Part shown: positions 53,211 through 62,628 of the stretch, one piece after another
How positions within the stretch are numbered: the first letter of the stretch is position 1
Layout of the letters: each line of letters opens with the position of its first letter
DNA from: Proteinivorax hydrogeniformans
GTDB lineage: Bacteria; Bacillota; Proteinivoracia; Proteinivoracales; Proteinivoracaceae
Reading direction: 5' to 3'
Assembly (NCBI RefSeq): GCF_040515995.1
Contig: NZ_CP159485.1
Coordinates: 1,860,001-1,924,000 of the forward strand
Length of the DNA stretch: 64,000 bases
Translations under genes and position numbers: made by a program
The notes under the pieces: model-generated
The model's database searches: none
Told to the model about the DNA's origin: nothing
The model's input: only the letters and a program-made list of their open reading frames with translations

Positions 53211-53492
53211 TTATATTCTTTTACGTTTAAGTAAAATATCTTTAGCTCTGTTTTTACCTTGAACTTTCAGCTCATCAATCTTTGCCTCTACCTCTGCAGA
53301 GTGTTTTATAACTTCTAGCAGATTTTCTGTGTACAAATACCTTAAGATTCTTTCTAGCTTTTTTAATTCCTTTTTCTTTGTAATTACTACCTCTTTTTTA
53401 TCATCAAAGTCCTCCACTTTATATGAGGAATAATACTGTATATAAGTGTCTTCTAACTGTTTTATCACTTTTGCAACTTTTTCAGAAATCAC
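53211..53492 (-). CDS. Hypothetical coiled-coil protein, 93 residues
   Basis: A very Lys/Glu-rich protein predicted to be almost all helix, probably a coiled coil, ending in a basic tail (KGKNRAKDILLKRKRI-like). No signal or membrane segment. GGGGTAAAGGTG precedes ATG 53492. I do not recognise the family. It is followed by a long-loop hairpin before pepF. Confidence 0.6.
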   Translation of the reverse strand: MISEKVAKVIKQLEDTYIQYYSSYKVEDFDDKKEVVITKKKELKKLERILRYLYTENLLEVIKHSAEVEAKIDELKVQGKNRAKDILLKRKRI

Positions 53493-53560
53493 CTTTACCC
53501 CTCCTCATTATGGGTTTGTTTATAATGTTTATGAAAGAGGGGATTAGGTTATGTCTACTA

Positions 53561-54655
53561 TTACACTTTCAATTCCTTTAACTTTTGCTGGTCAATGTCT
53601 ACTCCTAGGCCTGGTTTTTCTGATAGGTATAGTTTGTTTTTTTGGTAGTCCATTTGGGCTAAATCATTGCTAATCATTTGGGGTCCACCTAGCTCATTTG
53701 AGATTATGTTGCTTTGTGCAATGGATAGATGTGCTCCTGCTAGCGAGGCTATGCTTGATTCAACCATGGAGCCAATTTGACATTGAATATTTGCCATTTT
53801 TGCTTGATGAACTAGCCTTAGGGCGGGGTATATCCCCCCTGATTTCATTAGCTTTATGTTGATAAAATCAGCAGCTTCTGAATTTATTATTTCCAGCATT
53901 TCTTTTTCTCCATGCAGCCCCTCGTCAATCATTACCGGTATGTTTATTTGGTTTCTAATTCTTTTGTGCCCCTGTATGTCATCTGCCAAGATAGGCTGTT
54001 CAATCCAGTCCATAGCACAGTCTTCTATTTCCTTTAGCACAGTTAACGCTTTGGCAGAGGTTACCCAACCTTGGTTGGCGTCAACTCTAAGTTTTACGTT
54101 TCTTCCAACGATTTGTCGGATGAGAGCTATCCTTTCAATGTCTTTACATAAATCTTTATCCCCAACTTTTATTTTTATGGTTGTATATCCTTTTTTAGTA
54201 GCTTCCTTAGCTTCATATGCCATTTCTTTTGGTTCACCTATACTTAGCACATGGGGGATCTCTAAAAAGTCCCAGTATTTGCCCCCTATAAGGTTATAAA
54301 GCGGCTGATTTGTGGCCTTGCCCATCATGTCATAACAGGCTATGTCTATAGCTGCTTTGGCAGCCGGGGCGTTTTTGACTGTGGCGTTCATTATTTTATG
54401 TATTTTTTCAATATCAAAGGGGTTTTGGCCGATTATTTTAGGAATTATGTTATGCTTTAACAAGGCTATGGTGGAGTAAAAGCTTTCTCCTGTGACATGC
54501 TCATCGGGCACCGATTCTCCGTAGCCAACAAGTCCGTTGTCTGTTTCCACCCTTATTATTATAGATGGCATGTCTAAAAAGGTATCATAGGCTATCACAA
54601 ATGGTTTTATCAGCGGCAGTTTTATGGGGTAGATGTCTATTTTGCTTATTTTCAT
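53561..54655 (-). CDS. Enolase-superfamily dipeptide epimerase-like enzyme
   Basis: A 364-residue enolase-superfamily enzyme of the muconate lactonising subgroup. Catalytic residues are visible in order: TTIKIKVG (K-x-K near residue 160), RVDANQGW (Asp), DWIEQP (Glu), VMIDEG (Asp) and NIKLMKSGG (Lys). The C-terminal GSMVESSIASLAGAH is as in L-Ala-D/L-Glu and related dipeptide epimerases. It could also be an N-acylamino acid racemase or o-succinylbenzoate synthase; no menaquinone genes adjoin, which favours epimerase. It acts in the cytoplasm, perhaps in recycling wall peptides or in peptide use with PepF. Confidence 0.85.
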   Translation of the reverse strand: MKISKIDIYPIKLPLIKPFVIAYDTFLDMPSIIIRVETDNGLVGYGESVPDEHVTGESFYSTIALLKHNIIPKIIGQNPFDIEKIHKIMNATVKNAPAAKAAIDIACYDMMGKATNQPLYNLIGGKYWDFLEIPHVLSIGEPKEMAYEAKEATKKGYTTIKIKVGDKDLCKDIERIALIRQIVGRNVKLRVDANQGWVTSAKALTVLKEIEDCAMDWIEQPILADDIQGHKRIRNQINIPVMIDEGLHGEKEMLEIINSEAADFINIKLMKSGGIYPALRLVHQAKMANIQCQIGSMVESSIASLAGAHLSIAQSNIISNELGGPQMISNDLAQMDYQKNKLYLSEKPGLGVDIDQQKLKELKV

Positions 54656-54775
54656 AACTGGCCTCCTTATTTTTTGAATTTTGTGTATTATGATTTATTA
54701 TACCTTCTTTTGGGCTAAAATTCCAGGGGGAGAGCGGGTATTCTAGTTTCGTCACGCAGGATATAGAAGAATAAA

Positions 54776-54826
54776 AAACGGGCTGTCCAATATTATCAGA
54801 AAGATAATTTGAGACAGCCCGTTCTA
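54776..54826 (-). terminator. Terminator of the ArsR-type regulator gene
   Basis: AACGGGCTGTC and GACAGCCCGTT form an 11-bp GC-rich stem, with an inner stem ATTATC/GATAAT and a following U-run on the minus strand. Confidence 0.85.
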
Positions 54827-54831
54827 GATGC

Positions 54832-55386
54832 TTATGATTTTTTAGGGATACAAAAAATCATAAAATCATATTCTTCACCGTCGGGATTTTGATGGTATTT
54901 TAAGTTCATTGAGCCTTTGGTATTAAAGGATTTGATTTCTTTGTTAAAATTTTGCGCTTCATCCTTACTCATTTTAAGATCCATAATGCTTCCAAAAAGC
55001 AAATTCTCATCATCTGGACTTAAATCCTCGATTCTACGTATTATATTTGCTGCCTTTTGCTCCATGTAAGGCAAAAGATCTTTAACAGCTTTCGCATCTT
55101 TCTTTGCTGACAACTCTAAGCTAAAATCCTTGTCAACATTGAGAGAGTAAAATTTTTCTGTGATACCGTTAATTTCTCTTGTTTTTTCGACTTTTATAAG
55201 TTTCACTTTTTCTAAGGTTTTAAAATGATAATGTAGTTTGCTTGCATCTTCATTAAGCTTATTGGCAATGAATTTAATGGAGACGGGATTATTTTGTTTT
55301 TCAAGTTCTCTTAGTATTGCTACTCTGAGGTCATTCGCCAACGCCTTAACCTGTGCAATTCTTATATCTGTGTTATTGCTAACCAT
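54832..55386 (-). CDS. ArsR-family HTH regulator
   Basis: A 184-residue winged-helix regulator. The HTH spans about residues 10-75 (VKALANDLRVAILREL, then IKFIANKLNEDASKLHYHFKTLEK), as in ArsR/HTH_20 proteins. The C-terminal 100 residues are helical with no metal-binding cysteines, so it probably senses a small organic ligand. AGGAGGAGTGTC precedes ATG 55386. It lies 110 bp downstream of an MFS exporter gene on the same strand, and likely controls it through the 17-bp palindrome at 56823-56868. Confidence 0.84.
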   Translation of the reverse strand: MVSNNTDIRIAQVKALANDLRVAILRELEKQNNPVSIKFIANKLNEDASKLHYHFKTLEKVKLIKVEKTREINGITEKFYSLNVDKDFSLELSAKKDAKAVKDLLPYMEQKAANIIRRIEDLSPDDENLLFGSIMDLKMSKDEAQNFNKEIKSFNTKGSMNLKYHQNPDGEEYDFMIFCIPKKS

Positions 55387-55465
55387 GACACTCCTCCTCT
55401 TTTAAATCGTCCACAACTTATACTTTTATATTTATTTAGAAGTTTAACAATTAAATATATAAAAA

Positions 55466-55491
55466 GCAATCCCTCGCTTTTGAGGGATTGA
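55466..55491 (-). terminator. Terminator between MFS and ArsR-type genes
   Basis: A perfect 9-bp stem CAATCCCTC / GAGGGATTG with a 6-nt loop, 6 bp past the MFS stop; a U-run follows on the minus strand (complement of AAAAAG). Confidence 0.8.
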
Positions 55492-55496
55492 CTTTG

Positions 55497-56807
55497 TTAA
55501 GTTTTATCAAGAGCTCTAAAGCTTTTAACTTTTGATAAGCTGTAGCCTCCCAATGCTATACAAATACCACCGATAATCGGTTGATAAAACAATGGTAAAA
55601 TCAATGCAAAAGCTCCCATTGTACCGTAAGAAATGGGAATAAGACCAGTACTTACAGTATTTAAAAACCCAAATACCCTTCCCCTTTTTTCATCAGGAAC
55701 AACCTTTTGAAAAATAACCGAAACTTGAATATTAGCACAGGTTGCCGAAATACCTATTAGAGCACCTAGCACCAACATAGTATATACTGTAACCATAGGA
55801 TTTATGTTCGTAAAAATGGGTATTGCCATTACAACCCCAGATAAACTAATACTAACTGCCATTAGATAAATGCTTTGAGTAAGTAGCTTGGCATGTTTAT
55901 TAGATTTTAATATTGACAACGCTAAAGCACCTATTAAAAAACCAAAGGCTATAGCAGATTGTATAAACCCTAAAAATGTTTCACTTATTTGAAGAGTTTC
56001 TAACATAATTCCCGGAATTATTACTGGAATAAGGGGAGATATGAAAAAATTCATTATGGCAAATAAAGATACCATTTTTAAAAACAGATTGGACTCCCAT
56101 ATATATTTTAGTCCTTCAATCATATCAACTTTAAGGTTGTAAAATGCATTTTTGCTGCTATCTACTTTCCGTTTAAGCGCAGGGATTTTTAAAAATAGCT
56201 CAGCAAAACCAGATATTATATATGAACTACCATTTATGAAAAAAAGTATTGGTAAAGCTAAGCTGGCTTCAGAGCCTCCGAAGCTTGCAAATAGGATAGC
56301 TGCTAAACTAGGGCCTACTATTCCTGCACCAGATTGAGTAACCTGCCGAAGTGAGTTTGCCTGCTGCAAGTCATCACGCCTTATGATAGTGGGTAATACT
56401 GCACCTATCGATGGGTTAAATAAAGCACTAACTATACCAACTAAAATAAAAATGAAATACATATGAACCCCGGTAAAACTACCGTTATACATTAAGACTG
56501 CCGCTCCTAGCATTAGCAAACCTCGAAAAAAATCACTAACACAAATAATGGCTTTTCTATTTAAGGTGTCGACTAACGTTCCTGCCAATGGACCTAATAT
56601 AACTCCAGGTATCGAAGCAAACATCATGATGCTCGCAAGGGAAGCTGCTCCCATGTTATTGATAATCCATATAATGCAGGCATAGTTAAAAAAGCTATCT
56701 CCCAATTGTGAAACCATCTGACCTGACCAAAGCAGTAGGAAATTACTATTTTTAAATAATGAGTTAGGTTGTGACTCACCTTGCTGTTTGATAACTGCCT
56801 GATTCAT
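55497..56807 (-). CDS. MFS exporter (DHA3/macrolide-efflux type)
   Basis: A 436-residue major facilitator with twelve predicted membrane spans. The motif A-like loop between spans 2 and 3 is GPLAGTLVDTLNRKAI, and FNPSIGAVLPTIIRRDDLQQANSLRQ follows span 4, both typical of the MFS_3/DHA3 group that pumps out macrolides or other drugs. A GGAGGG site precedes ATG 56807. The operator palindrome at 56823-56868 lies right before the ribosome site, so the gene is probably repressed by the ArsR-type protein encoded next to it. The substrate is unknown. Confidence 0.88.
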   Translation of the reverse strand: MNQAVIKQQGESQPNSLFKNSNFLLLWSGQMVSQLGDSFFNYACIIWIINNMGAASLASIMMFASIPGVILGPLAGTLVDTLNRKAIICVSDFFRGLLMLGAAVLMYNGSFTGVHMYFIFILVGIVSALFNPSIGAVLPTIIRRDDLQQANSLRQVTQSGAGIVGPSLAAILFASFGGSEASLALPILFFINGSSYIISGFAELFLKIPALKRKVDSSKNAFYNLKVDMIEGLKYIWESNLFLKMVSLFAIMNFFISPLIPVIIPGIMLETLQISETFLGFIQSAIAFGFLIGALALSILKSNKHAKLLTQSIYLMAVSISLSGVVMAIPIFTNINPMVTVYTMLVLGALIGISATCANIQVSVIFQKVVPDEKRGRVFGFLNTVSTGLIPISYGTMGAFALILPLFYQPIIGGICIALGGYSLSKVKSFRALDKT

Positions 56808-56822
56808 TTGAAACCCTCCTAA

Positions 56823-56868
56823 AAATTATTTCTAACGTTAAAATAATTTTAAACGTTAGAAATAATTT
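56823..56868 (-). promoter_or_regulatory. Operator palindrome of the MFS gene
   Basis: Perfect 17-bp arms (56823-56839 and 56852-56868), core TTTCTAACGTT / AACGTTAGAAA, separated by 12 nt. It lies 16 bp upstream of the MFS start. A long, perfect palindrome at this position is best explained as a repressor site. Confidence 0.75.
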
Positions 56869-57425
56869 AGTCAAGTGCCATGCTGATAGTTAACAATTTC
56901 TTAACAATTTGTTGTCTTAAACAGCGCCATGATACCCATTATACGATTACTTATATTAATTTATCACAGGGATAACCTCTAAAACTTTATCACTGTAAAG
57001 GAGGCAAATGAGTTTTGGGGTTAGCCATGTAGCACGGGGCGAAGGTCGCCCCCTACCCTCTTTGGCGGGTGTATTCGTGTCTTATGTTCATTGTGTGGGT
57101 CCTGCGCCCTTGTGGGCTAGACCCTTCGGCAAGCTCAGGGTGACGTTGGGGATTTTCTGCGAGGCGTTTACCATAGCCAATTACGGGTTTGCACCTACAC
57201 AGAGATCGCCCCCACCCTCTTTGAGAGAACATGTATAATTGTCCACTGGGTTTAAATTGTCAATTGTCCATTGTAAATTGTAAATTGTAAATTCGCTTTT
57301 TTATCCGCTATCCCCTATCTCCTATAAATCTGACCTTAAAGCAGAGCCAGCTTAGTTCAAACATTTGCAAATTTTGTGTATTCGTGTATAGAATATAGTA
57401 ACAAAATTTTACGGTGGTGGTTTTT
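56869..57425. repeat. Repeat-filled gap
   Basis: No convincing gene. It contains copies of the CCCTACCCTCTTTG…GGG repeat (about 57035-57070 and 57200-57232), the GCGCCCTTGTGGGCTAGACCC…AGGGTGAC repeat (57104-57144), a fragment GTTTACCATAGCCAATTACGG of the 50-kb inverted-repeat element (about 57169), and an (ATTGTAA)n-like run (57254-57294). Confidence 0.7.
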
Positions 57426-57611
57426 GTGGAGTGGGTTCTTTTAATCTTTATTGTTGGGGCTTATTTTATGTGGAAGGCTGGTAGATATGGCTCTAAAAAA
57501 AGAAAAGCTCATCCCCCTCAGTCAAAGAAAAAGCAAAACATGACTGAACTTGATGAGCTGCTAGATAATCCGGATACTTTTTTTAAAAATCAAAACAAAA
57601 ATAAGAGATAA
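57426..57611 (+). CDS. Small single-span membrane protein, about 61 residues
   Basis: One N-terminal membrane helix (EWVLLIFIVGAYFMW), then a basic, polar tail (YGSKKRKAHPPQSKKKQ) and an acidic patch, ending NQNKNKR. The start is chosen at GTG 57426 because GGTGGTGG lies five bases upstream; a GTG at 57414 is inside that site. A strong terminator follows. Function unknown. Confidence 0.6.
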   Translation: MEWVLLIFIVGAYFMWKAGRYGSKKRKAHPPQSKKKQNMTELDELLDNPDTFFKNQNKNKR

Positions 57612-57627
57612 GGTAATACTTGTAGTG

Positions 57628-57659
57628 TAAAGCCCAAGCTCCTTTCAGCTTGGGCTTTA
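57628..57659 (+). terminator. Terminator of the small membrane protein gene
   Basis: A perfect 13-bp stem TAAAGCCCAAGCT / AGCTTGGGCTTTA with a 6-nt loop and following T-run. Confidence 0.88.
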
Positions 57660-57752
57660 GATTTTTATTTAATGAAAATTCTCCTGCGGGCTAAATCCTT
57701 ATCTTTGGATCAGGAATAACGTTAAAACCTTTGGACCATTGACTTTCTTTTT

Positions 57753-59057
57753 CTACCCTTCAGAACCTAACAAGTCAGATTTTATAAGTTTTGTAGCGCT
57801 TAGAATTATCATCACTATGGTTAGAGTCAGTGCCAGTAATATTCCTACTACATAGGATGCGTTTACCTGACCTCTAATAACTAGATCTATGTTGGAGTAT
57901 GCAAGGGGCTGAATAAATCTAAAGATAGATGCATTTGATAATGTGGAATCAAAAACAAAGTTTAGCATAAACACCCCTGTTACTAGGCCTAAGGTTGAGG
58001 AGATTGAATTGATAAATATAGAGACTGCTTTGGTTGAAGCAATTGTCATTACCAGCATTGCCACGAACAACAAATATCCCAACGCTAGATATCGTCCGGT
58101 GGACACTATTTGATATTGCCCTAGGTTTTCTCCGTTGCTGCTTAGTGATGTTAGCATTTCTGAAGTAGCTATCGCCTGTGGATAATCTAGGTCTCCTATC
58201 CCATATATCGCTGTTATCACTATAAAAAATGTTAGTATTATAACTCCTAATATCGCCGTTGTAAACATCATTATGCTTATTAGCTTTGACCAATAGATTT
58301 TGGCTCGGGAAAAGGGCTGGGTAAAGTATGTTTTGTAGCTTCCCTCTTCTATTTCTCCTAAATAGATATCCACCGTTAAAATAGCTATCAATGCCAATAA
58401 TATCAGTGGCGTGTACCCTCTTAGGATAAAAAGCAAAAACTGAAAACCATTTATTTGATATGGTGAGTGCTGAGGTTCTATGTTGTTTTTTATCAGATGT
58501 TCATTTATAGCTATGTTTTCTCTAAGCTGCTCCGGAAGCTGATTTCTATATCTTAAGATATCCTCACTCATGTAGTTATTTTCCGCACCAAAGATTAGGT
58601 TGTGATACTTTTCGTTTTCAATCTCTAACGCTCTTTGCCATGACATCATACCAGGACTACGATAATAAGTTCCCAACTGAGTTGATGTGGACGCTTCTGT
58701 TATTAAAAACTCTACTTCTTCAAAATCTATCCCTGCAGGGCTAAGTTCTTCTGAATCTACCTCGATAGATTCTAATTCATCTAGCTCTATTTCCACAGAA
58801 CCTGGTTCTTCAGGATCAACACCTTCAAGGCCCATCTCCTCTAGCATGTCTAGGACCTGTAGCCTTCCCGTTGCTTCACGTGCTTGATCTCCCATATCTC
58901 TTTCTTTATCATACATATAGCTGTCATGTAAGTTTCCGTTATAAATTACTAACCCCAACAGATAAGCTATCATTAATGCAATTATTATTTTGTTTTTATT
59001 GTTTCCTCTAAATTTTGTCCATTCGCTTAGGATTAGCTTAATCATTTTCTTCACCAT
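57753..59057 (-). CDS. ABC-2 type permease
   Basis: A 434-residue membrane protein: one N-terminal span, an extracytoplasmic acidic region (about residues 45-195), then five C-terminal spans. YFTQPFSRAKIYWSKLI after span 2 is the coupling segment of ABC-2 permeases. The start overlaps the ATPase gene by 20 bp. With the ATPase and two further permeases it forms an export operon; such systems export peptides, lipids or antibiotics. The acidic insert (EEPGSVEIELDELESIEVDSEE) is absent from the other two permeases. Confidence 0.82.
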   Translation of the reverse strand: MVKKMIKLILSEWTKFRGNNKNKIIIALMIAYLLGLVIYNGNLHDSYMYDKERDMGDQAREATGRLQVLDMLEEMGLEGVDPEEPGSVEIELDELESIEVDSEELSPAGIDFEEVEFLITEASTSTQLGTYYRSPGMMSWQRALEIENEKYHNLIFGAENNYMSEDILRYRNQLPEQLRENIAINEHLIKNNIEPQHSPYQINGFQFLLFILRGYTPLILLALIAILTVDIYLGEIEEGSYKTYFTQPFSRAKIYWSKLISIMMFTTAILGVIILTFFIVITAIYGIGDLDYPQAIATSEMLTSLSSNGENLGQYQIVSTGRYLALGYLLFVAMLVMTIASTKAVSIFINSISSTLGLVTGVFMLNFVFDSTLSNASIFRFIQPLAYSNIDLVIRGQVNASYVVGILLALTLTIVMIILSATKLIKSDLLGSEG

Positions 59058-59946
59058 ATACCTCTTTATAAACTGACTCTATATCCATTTCTGCTCGGTG
59101 TATGTCTAGCACTAAAATGTCGTTTTTTATTAGTTTACATAGCAGCTCTGATAAAGAATCTTGGTCTTTGAAGGTGATTTTTACGCTGTCTGATATATAC
59201 TCTACCTTTTCAGGGTCAGCTACAGATTCTATAAAGGGTTTGGCTTTTTCCACAGAGGAAAGCTGTAATATATAACTAAACCGCTCTTCAATAGCTTTAG
59301 GGGTTTCTATGATTTTGCCGTTGTTTATACAGATAATTCTATCGGCTAGCTTTTCTACCTCACCTAACTGGTGGGAGGAAAACAGTATCGAGATGTCTTC
59401 TTTTTCTATTAGCTGCTCTAATGTACTTCTTAAGCCGATTATGCCACCTGGATCTAAGCCATTTGTAGGTTCATCCAAAATGAGAAATTTAGGCTTGCTC
59501 AAAAGGGCTATTGCTAATCCTAGCCTTTGCTTCATTCCCATGGAATATTGCGATACCTTAATGTCCAGCTTTTGCCCTAATTGAGTAAATTCTTCAATTT
59601 CTTCCACTCTTGTTTTTGATATATTTCTCATTTTTGCTATTAAATGAATGTTTTGCCTACCAGTCATGTCTTGATAAAGACCGGGGCTTTCAATTAGCGA
59701 TGCTTGTTGTGCCAAGGCCTTTTCTTTCTCCTTTAGTACGTCAACGCCACATATTTCTATATGTCCACTTTCTGGTATTACCAGGTTACAAAGACATTTC
59801 ATGGTTGTGGATTTTCCTGCACCGTTTGGCCCTATAAACCCAACTATTTCATTTTTGTTTACCTCAAAGGACACATCCTTTAAAATATGCCTTTTGCCGT
59901 AGCTTTTGTTTAGCTTTTCCACAACTACCACAGCGTTTTTATTCAT
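59038..59946 (-). CDS. ABC transporter ATP-binding protein
   Basis: A 302-residue ABC ATPase. Walker A is GPNGAGKST, the signature QYSMGMKQRLGLA, Walker B FLILDEPTNGLD, and the His loop FSSHQLGEVEKLADR. The C-terminal 80 residues form the extra domain found in bacitracin/lantibiotic-type exporters (BcrA-like). It serves the ABC-2 permeases on both sides. The gene overlaps the downstream permease and lies 22 bp after the upstream one. Confidence 0.93.
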   Translation of the reverse strand: MNKNAVVVVEKLNKSYGKRHILKDVSFEVNKNEIVGFIGPNGAGKSTTMKCLCNLVIPESGHIEICGVDVLKEKEKALAQQASLIESPGLYQDMTGRQNIHLIAKMRNISKTRVEEIEEFTQLGQKLDIKVSQYSMGMKQRLGLAIALLSKPKFLILDEPTNGLDPGGIIGLRSTLEQLIEKEDISILFSSHQLGEVEKLADRIICINNGKIIETPKAIEERFSYILQLSSVEKAKPFIESVADPEKVEYISDSVKITFKDQDSLSELLCKLIKNDILVLDIHRAEMDIESVYKEVYGEEND

Positions 59947-59968
59947 TTATAACACCACCTTAATGTTT

Positions 59969-61270
59969 TTATAAATCTTTCTTTTTAAAATACCATATGT
60001 TACCTAAAATAAGCAGGGCTGTTGCGGTGACTAGCACTATGATAGCCAGTAGTGGAGTTGTGTTGTAGTTTCCGTTTAAGATGTTTACTGGGTTATTCAT
60101 GGTAAAGGGACTAAGGTTTAGCTTCTCATCAACTATCCACCTTTGGCTTACCGCGATCCCTATAATGCTGATAACGGCGGCAGCACTAAAGCCGATTATT
60201 TTGTTTTTGGTGACAGAGGAGATGAAGATATTTAGGACCACATAAAACACTGTGCACAGCACTAGTAAAGCTAAGGCCAAAAGCAAAAACTGATACAGCG
60301 GCATCAAGGTTAGCTTATCGCTAATGTCACCACGTATTAATGAATATCCACTTATACCCAATGCTTGGTAGTTACCCATTCTCTCAGTATCTCTTTCTAA
60401 ATAATTTGGCATTGGATCGGCAGAAGTAAATCCACCTTCTAGATAGGTCACCGGGTATTTAAAGTTTTCAAATCCATCTGATAACCCCAAAAGCAAAGAG
60501 ATTACTAGAGCTGGTATCAGTATCACAAAAAGTACATGCAAAATACTGATAGTAACTTTAGATAATAGATATTTTTTTCTGGAAAAAGGTTGGGTTAGTA
60601 TCAGTTTTAAATTTCCACTTTTCCACTGGTCATTTATGCTATCAAAAACTAAAATTAGTATGATAAAAGCTAAAAGCATGGGCACAATTTCCCTAAAATA
60701 GTGGTACAAAAAAGTCATGCTGTCCATATGATATCTGCCGATAGGTTCAATGTCATTTATATGCAAATGATGGTATAACTGCCCATTTTTTAGGAAGTAA
60801 TAGATTGGAGAGTTAGTTCTGGGGTTGTAAAACTCAATTTCTTCATATGCTATACCTCCACTTACATCATCCCATACTTTCTTAATTTCCTCGTCCCACC
60901 ATTCAGCCCTAGGATCATCTGCCTGTGGGGGGGTGTATCTGGGATTAAGTAAGTATACAAAAGAATGAAGGCGAGTATATTCATTGTAATCTTCTGCTAA
61001 ATATGCTGCTTGAGCTTGATCGGATGTTTCCATCCATATATGCAAAGAATCAATAGCTGCGTCCGGAACATCCCAACCAAATTGACTATAAGCATCAAGA
61101 ATTAATTCAGGAAAGATTCGATGACAAACATATCGGTAAGGTCTCCTTGCATCATCAGCTCTGTATTCTCCAATCATTTGAAAAGATATGATAAAGATTA
61201 TGGCCATTAAAAACCATGTCTTAGGGTCTTTAAGCTTTCTCTTTAGTTCAAATGTTATATAACTCTTCAT
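59969..61270 (-). CDS. ABC-2 type permease, paralogue B
   Basis: A 433-residue membrane protein with the same plan as the 57753 permease (one span, a large outer loop, five spans). LTQPFSRKKYLLSKVTISIL is the coupling segment. It is a close paralogue of the next gene upstream (61333-62628): the N-terminal 50 and C-terminal 130 residues are almost identical, while the outer loop (about 50-170) differs more. A GGGGAGGTG ribosome site precedes ATG 61270. Confidence 0.82.
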   Translation of the reverse strand: MKSYITFELKRKLKDPKTWFLMAIIFIISFQMIGEYRADDARRPYRYVCHRIFPELILDAYSQFGWDVPDAAIDSLHIWMETSDQAQAAYLAEDYNEYTRLHSFVYLLNPRYTPPQADDPRAEWWDEEIKKVWDDVSGGIAYEEIEFYNPRTNSPIYYFLKNGQLYHHLHINDIEPIGRYHMDSMTFLYHYFREIVPMLLAFIILILVFDSINDQWKSGNLKLILTQPFSRKKYLLSKVTISILHVLFVILIPALVISLLLGLSDGFENFKYPVTYLEGGFTSADPMPNYLERDTERMGNYQALGISGYSLIRGDISDKLTLMPLYQFLLLALALLVLCTVFYVVLNIFISSVTKNKIIGFSAAAVISIIGIAVSQRWIVDEKLNLSPFTMNNPVNILNGNYNTTPLLAIIVLVTATALLILGNIWYFKKKDL

Positions 61271-61332
61271 TTGTTCACCTCCCCTACTGATAATTATGCC
61301 TGTTGCTTCTAGTTACGTTTAGCTAATAACGC

Positions 61333-62628
61333 CTATAAATCTTTCTTTTTAAAATACCATATGTTACCTAAAATAAGCAGGGCTGTTGCGGTGACTAGCA
61401 CTATAATAGCTAACAGTGGAGTTGTGTTGTAGTTTCCGTTTAAGATGTTTACTGGGTTATTCATGGTAAAGGGACTTAGGTTTAGCTTCTCATCAACTAT
61501 CCACCTTTGGCTTACCGCAATCCCTATAATGCTGATAACGGCGGCAGCACTAAAGCCGATTATTTTGTTTTTGGTGACAGAAGATATAAAAATATTTAGG
61601 GCTACATAAAACACTGTGCACAGCACTAGTAAAGCTAAGGCCAAAAGCAAAAACTGATACAGCGGCATCAAGGTTAGCCTTTCGCTTACACCGTGACGTA
61701 TTAATGAATATTCACTTATGCCTAACACTTGAATGCCAAATTGCTCCTTGTTGCTCTCTAAGTAGTTAGGCATTGGGTCGGTAGAGGTAAACCCACCTTC
61801 TAAATAGGTCACAGGGTACTTAAAGTTTTCAAATCCATCTGACAACCCCAAGAGCAAAGTAATAACTAAGGCTGGTATCAGCAAAACAAACAATACATGC
61901 AAGATACTGATAATTATTTTAGATAATAGGTATTTTTTTCTGGAAAAAGGTTGTGTCAGTATCAGTTTTAAGTTTCCACTTTTCCACTGGTCATTTATGC
62001 TATCAAAAACTAAAATAACAATAACAAAGGCTAAAAGCATGGGCACAATTTCTCTAAAATAGTGATACATAAAAGTCATGCTGTCCATATGATATCTGCC
62101 GATAGGTTCAATGTTATTTGCATGCAATTGATGGTATAACTGCCCACTTATTATTGAATAATAGTTTGGTCTTCTTCTTGGATTATAAAACTCGATTTCT
62201 TCATATGCTATGCCTCCGCTTACATCACCCCATATTTCTCTAATTTCTTTATCCCACCATTCAGACCAAGGATGGTCTTCCTGTGGAGTATTGAATATGG
62301 AAAGATGTAGGTTAGCTAAAGAATAAAGGCGGGTATATTCCTTATAATCTTCTGCCAAATATGCTGCTTGAGCTTGATCATAGGTTTCCAACCATATATG
62401 CAGAAAATCAATAGCTGAGTCCGAAACATCCCAGTCAAACTCTCTATAACTATCAAGGTGTATTTCAGGAACACTCCTCAAATTAATGAATCGGTAAGGT
62501 CTCCTTGCATCATCAGCTCTGTAGTCTCCAATCATTTGGAAAGATATGATAAAAATTATGGCCATTAAAAACCATGTCTTAGGGTCTTTAAGCTTTCTCT
62601 TTAGTTCAAATGTTATATAACTTCCCAT
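61333..62628 (-). CDS. ABC-2 type permease, paralogue A
   Basis: A 431-residue permease, first gene of the ABC export operon. The start is ATG 62628, with TTTGGAGGTG just upstream; the frame is open to 62667 but those codons include the ribosome site. It is the tandem duplicate of the next gene downstream (59969-61270). The operon order is permease A, permease B, ATPase, permease C. Two similar permeases could form a heterodimer with one ATPase, or one may be redundant. Confidence 0.82.
   Translation of the reverse strand: MGSYITFELKRKLKDPKTWFLMAIIFIISFQMIGDYRADDARRPYRFINLRSVPEIHLDSYREFDWDVSDSAIDFLHIWLETYDQAQAAYLAEDYKEYTRLYSLANLHLSIFNTPQEDHPWSEWWDKEIREIWGDVSGGIAYEEIEFYNPRRRPNYYSIISGQLYHQLHANNIEPIGRYHMDSMTFMYHYFREIVPMLLAFVIVILVFDSINDQWKSGNLKLILTQPFSRKKYLLSKIIISILHVLFVLLIPALVITLLLGLSDGFENFKYPVTYLEGGFTSTDPMPNYLESNKEQFGIQVLGISEYSLIRHGVSERLTLMPLYQFLLLALALLVLCTVFYVALNIFISSVTKNKIIGFSAAAVISIIGIAVSQRWIVDEKLNLSPFTMNNPVNILNGNYNTTPLLAIIVLVTATALLILGNIWYFKKKDL

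Noticed and set aside
53561-54655. o-Succinylbenzoate synthase (MenC)
   Set aside because: The fold fits, but no menaquinone genes are nearby and the C-terminal GSMVESSI pattern favours a dipeptide epimerase; not fully excluded.
57008-57238. 76-codon plus-strand open frame
   Set aside because: It consists almost entirely of dispersed intergenic repeats.
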